The position numbers were made by a program, and so were the translations under genes. Shown piece by piece: positions 36,630 through 45,187 of a stretch of 57,698 bases of DNA (position 1 is its first letter; the number at the start of each line of letters is the position of its first letter). The DNA is from an uncultured Verrucomicrobiota bacterium (GTDB lineage Bacteria; Verrucomicrobiota; Verrucomicrobiia; Limisphaerales; UBA9464): assembly GCA_903842505.1 (NCBI GenBank), contig CAIMMI010000096.1:1-57698 (forward strand), read 5' to 3'. The notes below the pieces were generated by a model. That model saw only the letters and a list, made by a program, of their open reading frames with translations. It ran no database searches and was not told the origin of the DNA.

Positions 36630-39011
36630 CTAAGCGGGTCCGAATTCAATCCGGACGGGTTCATGCCCTGCGGCAACCTCCACGGCCAGCAGTCGGTCTT
36701 CGGGGAAGCGCATGACGTCGGCGGGTGCCCCGTTCAAAGTGACACGGGCCGCGCGGTGCACATCGTGGAGGATCACCCTCCAGGTGCGGACCTGGGAAGG
36801 GTACTTGCCGGTGGCAGCGCCGATCTCGAGTCCGAGGCGGCGGGACTGTCGTTGCAGTCTGATCCTGCGGCGGTGCCAGTTGCCCGATTCGTACGACTGG
36901 GTCGTTCCGTCGTCCTCGTACCAGTCAAACCCCTCGTTGACCCCCGGCCAGACGTTCAGCGTCACCGTCGATAGATCCTGCATTCCCGAGCACTGAGCCT
37001 CCTCGATGAAGGGCAGGATCGCACCTCCCCGGACGAACACGGGAATGTGGTCCAGGCCACTGGATGCGAGGTGGTGCTGCCCTCCGGTCAGGCGGGCATC
37101 GGTCCAGAGGTCATACCACGCGTCATTGGGGAGATAGACCGCCCGGGCTTCCGAGCCCTGTTCCAGGATGGGCGCGACGAGGAGGTCGCGTCCTACCAGG
37201 AACTGATCGCCGCGTGCGACAGCCGTCGGATCATTGGGATAGTGCCAGAGGAGCGGACGCATGATGGGTGCGCCGGTGGTGTGGGCCTCTGCGGCGAGGG
37301 AGTAGAAGAGTTGGAGGAGTTGGTAGCGTTGCTGGATGACCTGGCGTGCGATGCCCTCGGCGCGCGGGCCGAATGCCCAGGGTTCGTGAGGCAACGTCCC
37401 CACGTTCGAGTGGCCACGGAAGAAAGGGGTGAAGGCCGCCAATTGAAGCCACCGGATGAAGAGTTCCGGCGTGGCGTTGTCGAGGAATCCGCCGGCATCG
37501 GCACCACAGACTGGAAAGCCGCTGAGGCCTAGGTTCAGCAGCATCTGGATGGAGTCGCGCAGGTGCTCCCAGTTGGAAGAGTTGTCTCCGGTCCAAACCA
37601 CGGCATGGCGTTGGCCTCCGGCGTAGGTGGAACGGGTGATGACGAAGGGACGGGCTTCGGGGTTGGCAGTCAGTGCTCCGTCCCGCGACGCGCGGGCCAT
37701 CTGCATGCCGTACAGGTTGTGCACGGTGGCGTGGAGAGCGGTGCCGAGGTCGGTGTGGTGGACGGAGTCGGATGGCAGCGTCTTGTCCGGGCGCGCGAAA
37801 TTCGCGGGCTCGTTCATATCGTTCCAGAAACCGGCGATGCCGACTCGCTGGAGCGCGGCCTGTTCACGTCCCCACCATTCGCGGGTGGACGCCTTCAGGA
37901 AATCCGGGAAGCGGGACTTGCCCGGCCAGACTTCGCCGATGACGTCGGTCTTGCCATCGGGCTGTTTGACGAAGGCGTCGGCGGCGATGCCGCGATTGCA
38001 GACGGGAAAGTCGGGGTTGTCCTGAACGCCGGGATCGACGATGGCAACGACCTGAAAACCGTCCTTGGCCAACTGCCGGAAGAGAGTCGCCGGTTTTGGG
38101 AAGCTGCGGCCAAAGGTGAAGACCCGATAGGCATCCATGTGATGGATGTCGAGGTAGAGGGCGTCGCAGGGGATCTGGCGTTTGCGAAACCCGGTTGCGA
38201 TCTGGCGGAGTTCAATCGCGGATTCGTAGCTATACCGGCATTGATGATAACCGAGACCCCATTTTGGAGGCATTGGTGCCCGGCCAGTCAGTTGCGTGTA
38301 CTGCCGGGCGACGTCGGCAACCGTGGGGCCGGTGCACAGGTACAGGTCGATGTCACCGGAGTCCGCCTGGAGGGTCCAATGGTCGGGCTTCGACTGACCC
38401 ATGTCCCACGATTGGCGGGCTGGGTTGTCCCAGAACAGACCGGCGGCGCGGCCGTCCCGGAGCGAAAGGGCGAAAGGGACGGAGACGTAGAGGTTCCGCA
38501 GGGACGGGTGGATCGTGGGCGAGTGTCCGAGGACGTCGATGTTCCAGAAGTCGCGGATCAGGCCGCGCTTGTTGAAGGAGCCGGAGCTTTCGCCGAGGCC
38601 GAAGAGTCCCTCCCGTTCGTGGAGGGCCAGGGTGAGGCGGGGTTGGGTCCCTTCGAAGCCCATGGCTCCCGGAAGCCCGCGAAAGAGTTCGAGGCCTGCT
38701 GCGGACAGGTGCCAGCCGCCATCGGGGAGTGAGAACTCAAAAACGGCTTCGGGTGTCTGAAGGCTTGCGCGGCCGCGGTTGACCCGGGTCGTGGCGGGGT
38801 TGCCATCTCGCGGTTGGTTGAGCACAGCCCAGGAGCCCTTGGGGGCAGCCGCGGGATCGTCCTTGGTCGAAGTAACCCGCAGGCGTAGGACGCCTGGAGC
38901 TACCGAGCCCACTTCAACCCGTCCGAAGCGATTGGATAGAATGAGGGAATCAACCGTGGTGGCCGACGAGTGGAGTCTCGCGAATCCCTGGAACCGAGCC
39001 TTCGCCTTCAT
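36630..39011 (-). CDS. Glycoside hydrolase family 31 (alpha-glucosidase-like)
   Basis: This retaining glycosidase of 793 residues belongs to GH31, which includes alpha-glucosidases, alpha-xylosidases and 6-alpha-glucosyltransferases. The nucleophile is Asp398 in GFWNDMNEPANF and the acid/base is Asp476 in VVWTGDNSSNW. The N-terminal beta domain (about 15-225) carries EREGLFGLGES. There is no signal peptide, so it is likely cytoplasmic. It lies 12 bases after the cupredoxin gene on the same strand, last in the candidate sugar operon. The exact sugar cannot be read off; alpha-glucosidase activity is the default. Confidence 0.93.
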   Translation of the reverse strand: MKAKARFQGFARLHSSATTVDSLILSNRFGRVEVGSVAPGVLRLRVTSTKDDPAAAPKGSWAVLNQPRDGNPATTRVNRGRASLQTPEAVFEFSLPDGGWHLSAAGLELFRGLPGAMGFEGTQPRLTLALHEREGLFGLGESSGSFNKRGLIRDFWNIDVLGHSPTIHPSLRNLYVSVPFALSLRDGRAAGLFWDNPARQSWDMGQSKPDHWTLQADSGDIDLYLCTGPTVADVARQYTQLTGRAPMPPKWGLGYHQCRYSYESAIELRQIATGFRKRQIPCDALYLDIHHMDAYRVFTFGRSFPKPATLFRQLAKDGFQVVAIVDPGVQDNPDFPVCNRGIAADAFVKQPDGKTDVIGEVWPGKSRFPDFLKASTREWWGREQAALQRVGIAGFWNDMNEPANFARPDKTLPSDSVHHTDLGTALHATVHNLYGMQMARASRDGALTANPEARPFVITRSTYAGGQRHAVVWTGDNSSNWEHLRDSIQMLLNLGLSGFPVCGADAGGFLDNATPELFIRWLQLAAFTPFFRGHSNVGTLPHEPWAFGPRAEGIARQVIQQRYQLLQLFYSLAAEAHTTGAPIMRPLLWHYPNDPTAVARGDQFLVGRDLLVAPILEQGSEARAVYLPNDAWYDLWTDARLTGGQHHLASSGLDHIPVFVRGGAILPFIEEAQCSGMQDLSTVTLNVWPGVNEGFDWYEDDGTTQSYESGNWHRRRIRLQRQSRRLGLEIGAATGKYPSQVRTWRVILHDVHRAARVTLNGAPADVMRFPEDRLLAVEVAAGHEPVRIEFGPA

Positions 39012-39023
39012 GGGTGACGTCGG

Positions 39024-39638
39024 TCAGCGCGCTGCGGGAGTATAAGCAGGGTTTCCGCCGAGTTGCAGGCTGGGCAGCTTGGCCTTGTCCGAGACTTCCA
39101 GGGCAATCCAATGCCCGTTTGCGGCATGGGACGGGAACCCGCAGGCGAAGGCGAAGTCGCCGGCCTCCGAGGCCTTGAAACGGAAGGTCTCGCCCTTTGA
39201 GCCGGTCGTGCCGCGGGTCGGGTTCGGGGAACTGCCGCCTTCGAAGGCGGGATCTCCCATCTGCAGTCGCTTGATCTGGGGACGCTCGACGACGACGACC
39301 GAGTGCGGTACCGGGCTGCGGTTGGTGAAGGACACCTCGATGTCTGCGCCGAGGGGGACGACGAACTTCGCCTGGCCCTTGGCGAAGCCGTTGAAATTCA
39401 TTCCGTAGTTGGCGCCATTGAAGGCCGAGATGAGGACGATGCGCACCTTTTTCCCATCCGGGGAGAGGCTCAGGAAGTCCTCGGCCTTGGGAGGGGCTTC
39501 ATTGGCTGGCGGCGCCGGGTGGTTGGTGTGGGCATCGTGGTCGGCAGCCGCCGTTCCCTGGGCGTTCACGATCGTGAACGCCCAGAGGAGCGCGGTGGTG
39601 GCCAGCGCCCAGATGGAGTGGGAGGACTTCGCGTGCAT
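39024..39638 (-). CDS. Exported cupredoxin (sulfocyanin/azurin-like) with altered axial ligand
   Basis: This 204-residue protein has a signal or anchor segment (about 8-27), a His/Pro-rich linker (33-50) and a blue-copper domain. Likely ligands are His112 in PVPHSVVVVE, Cys166 and His171 in FACGFPSHAANGH. The position for the axial Met (five after the second His in sulfocyanin and rusticyanin) is His176. Such a change would alter the copper site and lower its potential. It lies 55 bases after the sugar dehydrogenase and 12 before GH31, so it may carry electrons from the PQQ enzyme. The start at 39638 is preferred to 39680. Confidence 0.82.
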   Translation of the reverse strand: MHAKSSHSIWALATTALLWAFTIVNAQGTAAADHDAHTNHPAPPANEAPPKAEDFLSLSPDGKKVRIVLISAFNGANYGMNFNGFAKGQAKFVVPLGADIEVSFTNRSPVPHSVVVVERPQIKRLQMGDPAFEGGSSPNPTRGTTGSKGETFRFKASEAGDFAFACGFPSHAANGHWIALEVSDKAKLPSLQLGGNPAYTPAAR

Positions 39639-39693
39639 CAGGAGGGCGCGAGGTTGAGTGAAACCGATCGGGACTGCCACCGGGGAATCGTTC

Positions 39694-41040
39694 TTACTCC
39701 AACGGTGCCGTCACGGCGCCGGCGGGGACCTGGTCGGCCGGGACGAGCTTCCAGAGGCTGCCGCGGGCATTCTGGGCGGGATCGGCGGGCCCTCCGTAGT
39801 TGGCGTGGGCATCCGTGATGTAGATCGTTCCGTCCTTCGATTGACCGGCCCCGGTGAACATCAGCTTGGTATCGAGCAGTTCCTGCATCTGCCACTTTCC
39901 AGCGCCGTCCCGGGCCAGACCCCACAGCTTGCCGGAGCCCCAATCGCCGGTGAAATAGACGCCATCCATGGTCGGGTACTTGGTGCCGCGGTACACGCCG
40001 AAGCCCATGACACAATTTCCCTGATCCACGTGGGAGTATTCGGCAATCGGCATTTCACCGACCCGGGGCGCGTCCTTGACGGCATCCAGCTTCGGCTTGC
40101 CGGATTCGTCGATCGGGAGCGGGAATGGGTAGGTGCCGCACATGAATTTCCATCCGTAGTTCAGCCCGCCTTTGCCGGCCGGTTGGAAATCGATTTCCTC
40201 GAAGTGATTCTGTCCGATGTCGGCGATGTAGAGGTCACCCGTCTTCGGATCGAACTGGAACGACCAGGGGTTACGCAGTCCGTAAGCCCAGATCTCGGGT
40301 CGGGCGTTGGGATGGATCTTGTTGAAGGCCTCTTCGGAAACTCCGAAGAGCTTCATCTGCATCAAGGGCGTGAGGAACGGGTTATCCTTCGGGATCGCAT
40401 AGCCGCGATCGCTGCTCGGATGATCCACATCGACCCGAAGGAGTTTTCCGAGGAGTGAGGAAAGGTCCTGTCCGGCGCCGAGGACATCGCCTTCCCAGCC
40501 GCCATCGCCGCTGCCGATGTACAGGTAGCCGTCCGGGCCGAAAGCGATCTCACCGCCATTGTGGTTGGCGTAGGGACGGGCCATCTGCATGACCACCCGC
40601 GCCGACTCCGGATCGGCCCGGTCCGGGTTCTTGTCGGAAACCTTGTACTCGACGATGAACGACGCGCCGTTGAACCACATGTCCGAATAGTGGACATAGA
40701 ATTTCCCGTTCTCGGCGAACTTCGGGTGGAACTCGAGGTCGTACAGGCCCTGTTCGAGGAATGAGCTGACCACCGTGTCGTGGATGTCGAGGAAGGGCTT
40801 GTCGGCCGTCTTCCCGTCCTTGACCAACCGGACCACGCCGGTCCGCTCGCAGACGAACAGCCGGTTTGAGCCATCCGGGGCGGGGGTGACCCGGACTGGA
40901 TCCACGAACCCCGAGGCCACCTGCACGAGGGACACCTTGAGGGGCTTGGGCAGTTTACCGCCGGGTGTGGCCGTGTTGTGGGTGGGCGCTGCCGAGACCG
41001 ACAGGGCGGCGAAACAGGACAGGAACCAATGTGATTTCAT
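39694..41040 (-). CDS. PQQ-dependent sugar dehydrogenase (GSDH/sorbosone family)
   Basis: This 448-residue protein has a signal peptide (about 1-18) and a six-bladed quinoprotein propeller of the soluble glucose/sorbosone dehydrogenase family. Family motifs include LEFHPKFAENGKFYVHYS, IGSGDGGWEGD, the block IWAYGLRNPWSFQFD (with the Arg near PQQ) and ADIGQNHFEEIDF. It oxidises sugars or polyols in the periplasm. PQQ synthesis genes are not in the window. Its ATG overlaps the stop of the upstream small protein by one base (TGATG), so it is coupled to the transporter genes. Substrate: unknown. Confidence 0.9.
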   Translation of the reverse strand: MKSHWFLSCFAALSVSAAPTHNTATPGGKLPKPLKVSLVQVASGFVDPVRVTPAPDGSNRLFVCERTGVVRLVKDGKTADKPFLDIHDTVVSSFLEQGLYDLEFHPKFAENGKFYVHYSDMWFNGASFIVEYKVSDKNPDRADPESARVVMQMARPYANHNGGEIAFGPDGYLYIGSGDGGWEGDVLGAGQDLSSLLGKLLRVDVDHPSSDRGYAIPKDNPFLTPLMQMKLFGVSEEAFNKIHPNARPEIWAYGLRNPWSFQFDPKTGDLYIADIGQNHFEEIDFQPAGKGGLNYGWKFMCGTYPFPLPIDESGKPKLDAVKDAPRVGEMPIAEYSHVDQGNCVMGFGVYRGTKYPTMDGVYFTGDWGSGKLWGLARDGAGKWQMQELLDTKLMFTGAGQSKDGTIYITDAHANYGGPADPAQNARGSLWKLVPADQVPAGAVTAPLE

Positions 41041-41177
41041 CAGGGCTTGGGTGTGGTGGTTGAATGGGTATGGGAAATCTGGAAGAGGGGCAGGGCCTTC
41101 TGGACCGAACGGGTGACACCCCATGCAAGTGGGAGGCTCACCAGCAGCCATGCGAGGGCGACACGCAGTGGTTTCAT
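41040..41177 (-). CDS. Small single-pass protein associated with OFA-type MFS transporter
   Basis: This 45-residue protein, MKPLRVALAWLLVSLPLAWG then VTRSVQKALPLF and a polar tail, has one hydrophobic helix. It resembles the short MFS transporter small subunits annotated directly after oxalate/formate antiporter genes in many bacteria. Its start overlaps the transporter stop by four bases (ATGA) and its stop overlaps the next start by one (TGATG), so all three are translationally coupled. Function unproven; stabilisation of the transporter is a reasonable guess. It is too short for routine gene callers. Confidence 0.8.
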   Translation of the reverse strand: MKPLRVALAWLLVSLPLAWGVTRSVQKALPLFQISHTHSTTTPKP

Positions 41178-42523
41178 ACGACGGCTCCTTCCTTCAGGTG
41201 ATGCCGGACGTCCACCGGGCGTATGAGCAGGTTGCAGATGCATCCTATGACCAGGACGCCGGCCATCAGGTAGAGCGTTGGATGGTATGCCTCGGACTTC
41301 GGTACGCCGGCGGCCTTGCGTGCGGTCGAGAGGTAGTTGACCAATTGGGGCCCGACCAAGGCAGCGAACGACCAGGCCGTGATGAGACGCCCGTGGATGG
41401 CCCCGACCTGATGCGTGCCGAAGACATCGCGGAGATAGGCTGGGATCGTGGCGAATCCTCCTCCGTACATGGAGATGATGAGCGCGGTCACCCCGACAAA
41501 AAGAGTGTGCTGACCGGTCCGTTGGGTCCACGGAAGCACGGCGTAAAGTGCGGCCCCGGTGAGGAAGTAGACGCAATAGATGGCCTTCCGGCCGGTCTTG
41601 TCGGACAACGACGACCAGAGGAACCGTCCGCCCATGTTGAAGATGGAAAGAAGACCGGCGAATCCGGCTCCGACGGTAGCATTGACCCCAAACATGTCCT
41701 GACACATGAGCGAGGCCTGTCCGAGGATTCCGATCCCGGCGGTAACGTTCAGGGCGAGCACACACCACAGCAGCCAGAATTGAGGCGTGGTCCAAGCCCG
41801 GTCCACGCCGACCGCGAAGCGGGCTTCGGTGGCCACGTGGTCCTTGGTCTGAGCATGCTCGGGTCTCCAACCCTTGGCGGGCACCCGCACCGTCGCGGCG
41901 CCAAATACCATGAAGCAGGCGTAAACCATGGCCATGACGATGAAGGTCTCGGCCACCCCGGTGGTGGCGGGACTCCTGAAGACGCCCATGAGTTCCTGGC
42001 CCAACGGAGCGCCGATCAAGGCCCCGCCTCCGAAGCCCATGATCGCGAGTCCGGTGGCGAGTCCGGGCCGATCGGGGAACCACTTCATCAGGGTGGATAC
42101 GGGGGCAATGTATCCCAAGCCCAGGCCGATCCCGCCGATGAATCCATACCCGAGGTAGACGAGCCAGAGTTGGTGCACGGCAACGCCGAGTGCCGAGACC
42201 AACAACCCTCCGCAGAAGCATGCGGCACTCGCCAGCATCGCGCAGCGTGGGCCACGCCGTTCGACCCATTTGCCGAGGACAGCAGCCGAAAGTCCCAGCA
42301 TCACCAAGGCGATCGAGTAGATCCATCCGACCTGCGGAATCGTCCAGTCGGCGCCCGCGGTGGGTGCCGTGATGCCGAGGATGCGGGTAAGCGGTTCATT
42401 GAAGACACTGAACCCGTACACTTCACCGATGCAGAGGTGCACCGCCATGGCCGCTGGCGGCACCAGCCATCGAGTGAAGCCGGGTCGGGCAACCACAGCC
42501 TCCGGTGAAAGATACGAGGGCAC
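41174..42523 (-). CDS. OFA-family MFS transporter (oxalate/formate antiporter-like)
   Basis: This major facilitator of 449 residues has 12 hydrophobic segments and the OFA start: HLCIGEVYGFSVFNEPLTR, then WTIPQVGWIYSIALVMLGLS. The family loop GKWVERRGPR and LMKWFPDRPGLATGLAIMGF are also present. OFA members exchange oxalate/formate or other small carboxylates; the substrate here is not clear. It begins with GTG at 42523 and is followed by a coupled small protein and a PQQ sugar dehydrogenase. Repeat copy E lies between it and galE. A role in exporting a sugar acid made by that dehydrogenase would fit the context but is speculative. Confidence 0.92.
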   Translation of the reverse strand: MPSYLSPEAVVARPGFTRWLVPPAAMAVHLCIGEVYGFSVFNEPLTRILGITAPTAGADWTIPQVGWIYSIALVMLGLSAAVLGKWVERRGPRCAMLASAACFCGGLLVSALGVAVHQLWLVYLGYGFIGGIGLGLGYIAPVSTLMKWFPDRPGLATGLAIMGFGGGALIGAPLGQELMGVFRSPATTGVAETFIVMAMVYACFMVFGAATVRVPAKGWRPEHAQTKDHVATEARFAVGVDRAWTTPQFWLLWCVLALNVTAGIGILGQASLMCQDMFGVNATVGAGFAGLLSIFNMGGRFLWSSLSDKTGRKAIYCVYFLTGAALYAVLPWTQRTGQHTLFVGVTALIISMYGGGFATIPAYLRDVFGTHQVGAIHGRLITAWSFAALVGPQLVNYLSTARKAAGVPKSEAYHPTLYLMAGVLVIGCICNLLIRPVDVRHHLKEGAVV

Positions 42524-42604
42524 AGGCGTTGACGTGTGAAGGGGAACGCCGCGATTGAGCGAATCCCAGCCCGGATTGCCAAGCTCAAAGCTTGGGTCGT
42601 GACG

Positions 42605-42692
42605 GGGAAGTCCGAAGTTTCAAGTCTTGGGTTTCAAGCCGCCGGAGGTGGGGCTTGAAACCGGAATCTCGAAGCGGGGGACTCCTGGCGGG
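42605..42692 (-). repeat. Nested palindromic intergenic repeat, copy E (short, divergent)
   Basis: A perfect 11-base stem, GGTTTCAAGCC (42630-42640) and GGCTTGAAACC (42652-42662), is flanked by AAGTCCGAAGTTTCAAG on the left and GGGGGACTCCTGGCGGG on the right. The layout matches the inner unit of copies A, B and D. The outer arms are mostly missing. It occupies the gap between the OFA transporter and galE. Confidence 0.65.
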
Positions 42693-42698
42693 TCCGCG

Positions 42699-43670
<972 letters not shown>

Positions 43671-43736
43671 GGGATACGTGTAATCTTTCTGGGGCTGAAA
43701 AGGGGACGAACGATCGCGTGACAAAGGGTACAGGTG

Positions 43737-45155
43737 TCAGGGTCTGTTGGAAGCCTTGGAATCCCACGGAGGACGGGGAGGCGGGTTGGTGGGAGGAATC
43801 CATGCGCGGACACGGGCGTCGAGTTCTTCGCGGAACTTCAGGAGTTCGGCGGGGTGAGCGCTGGCGACGTCATTGGTCTGGAGGGCGTCCGCGGGGAGGG
43901 CGTGGAGCGAGAGTCGGGCACCTGTCTGAGCCTGGACGGCCTTCCAGGGGCCGATGCGTGCGGCGCGGGCGTTGTTGGTGGGTTCCGGGGTGTTTGATTC
44001 CCAGTAAAACGGGCGGGGAGAACGGGAACGTTCGCGTCCCCGGAAGAGCGGGAAGAAGGATGTTCCATCGAGGTCCTTGGGGATGGGGGCGCGGGCCATC
44101 TCGGCGATGGTGGGAAGCAGGTCCCAGTGGGCGACGGGTTCATCGGACACCTTTCCGGCGGCGAAAACACCGCGCCACCAGAGGATCAGCGGGACGCGGA
44201 GGGCGGCCTCGCGGAGGGTCGTCCGGGCCGGTGCGTTGGTTCCGGAATCCGGGCCGGACTTGAGGTGGAAGGCATCGGCAGCCTGGGGAGGTTGGTCGGA
44301 GGTCAGGATGACGATCGTGTTGTCCGTGAGCTTGTGTTTGGCGAGGGCGGAGAGGATCTGGCCGACCCCGTCGTCGAGTCGCGAGATGGCCTCGGCCTTG
44401 CGCTTGTCGTCGACGGACCAGTTGCGGTCGGAGTAGCGGCCCGGGCTTTGAGCGCCGGCACCGATGGTGGTGATCGGGTTGCGGGCGAGGGGCAGGGTGG
44501 CGGCGTAGTAGGTGAAGAAGGGACGGTCGGGGTTGAACCTCATCACGTTGGTGGCGGCGAGAAGGAAGAGGTCCTGTGCATGCAGGCGGGATTCGCCGCC
44601 GCGGTTGCTCCAAGGGGTGTATTCCTCCTCATTGCGCCAGAGTCGTTCCGGGAACGGGTGGAGCGCGTCCCTGGATTCGAGGAAGCCCATCCATTCCTCG
44701 AACCCCTGAGAGCGCGGATGACCGGTGGTGCCTTCCCATCCGAGTCCCCATTTACCGAGGCCCACGGCGCGATAGCCGACGGCGCGCAGGACTTCGGCCA
44801 GGGTGATGTCTTCCGGAAGCAGCGGACCCTGGGCTTCGCCGCGGACGGTACCTGTGCCGGCATGGTGGCCGGTCAGGATTGCGGCCCGACTGGCGGAGTC
44901 ATGCGGGCTGCCGGCATAGGCTTGGGTAAACCGCACGCCCTCGCTGGCGAGGCGGTCGATGTGGGGAGTACGGACTTCGGTCTGGCCATAGCAACCGAGG
45001 TCGCCGGGAGCGAGGTCGTCGGCGACAATGAGGATGACGTTGGGTCGCTGGCCATCGCGGGTGAGGGCGACCTGGGATTGGACGCGCAACGGAGCGAGGC
45101 CTGGCAGCAAGATTGCGATGCAGGCCAGCAAAGTGCGCACGGAGCGGAACGACAT
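43737..45155 (-). CDS. Sulfatase-family protein lacking the formylglycine residue
   Basis: This 472-residue exported protein has a signal peptide (about 1-28) and the sulfatase/alkaline phosphatase fold. The metal-binding start VILIVADDLAPGDLGCYG (with Asp46 and Asp47) is normal. The active-site block reads AGSPHDSASRAAILTGHH, whereas active enzymes have Cys or Ser where Asp86 stands (the CxPxR position). GKWGLG (135-139) has Gly137 for the usual His. TSDQPP replaces the usual TSDNG. I read this as a catalytically inactive or rewired sulfatase homologue. Its ATG is at 45155. Confidence 0.85.
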   Translation of the reverse strand: MSFRSVRTLLACIAILLPGLAPLRVQSQVALTRDGQRPNVILIVADDLAPGDLGCYGQTEVRTPHIDRLASEGVRFTQAYAGSPHDSASRAAILTGHHAGTGTVRGEAQGPLLPEDITLAEVLRAVGYRAVGLGKWGLGWEGTTGHPRSQGFEEWMGFLESRDALHPFPERLWRNEEEYTPWSNRGGESRLHAQDLFLLAATNVMRFNPDRPFFTYYAATLPLARNPITTIGAGAQSPGRYSDRNWSVDDKRKAEAISRLDDGVGQILSALAKHKLTDNTIVILTSDQPPQAADAFHLKSGPDSGTNAPARTTLREAALRVPLILWWRGVFAAGKVSDEPVAHWDLLPTIAEMARAPIPKDLDGTSFFPLFRGRERSRSPRPFYWESNTPEPTNNARAARIGPWKAVQAQTGARLSLHALPADALQTNDVASAHPAELLKFREELDARVRAWIPPTNPPPRPPWDSKASNRP

Positions 45156-45187
45156 CGGGGTTGGGATCGCAGTGCGGCCGGCTTCGT

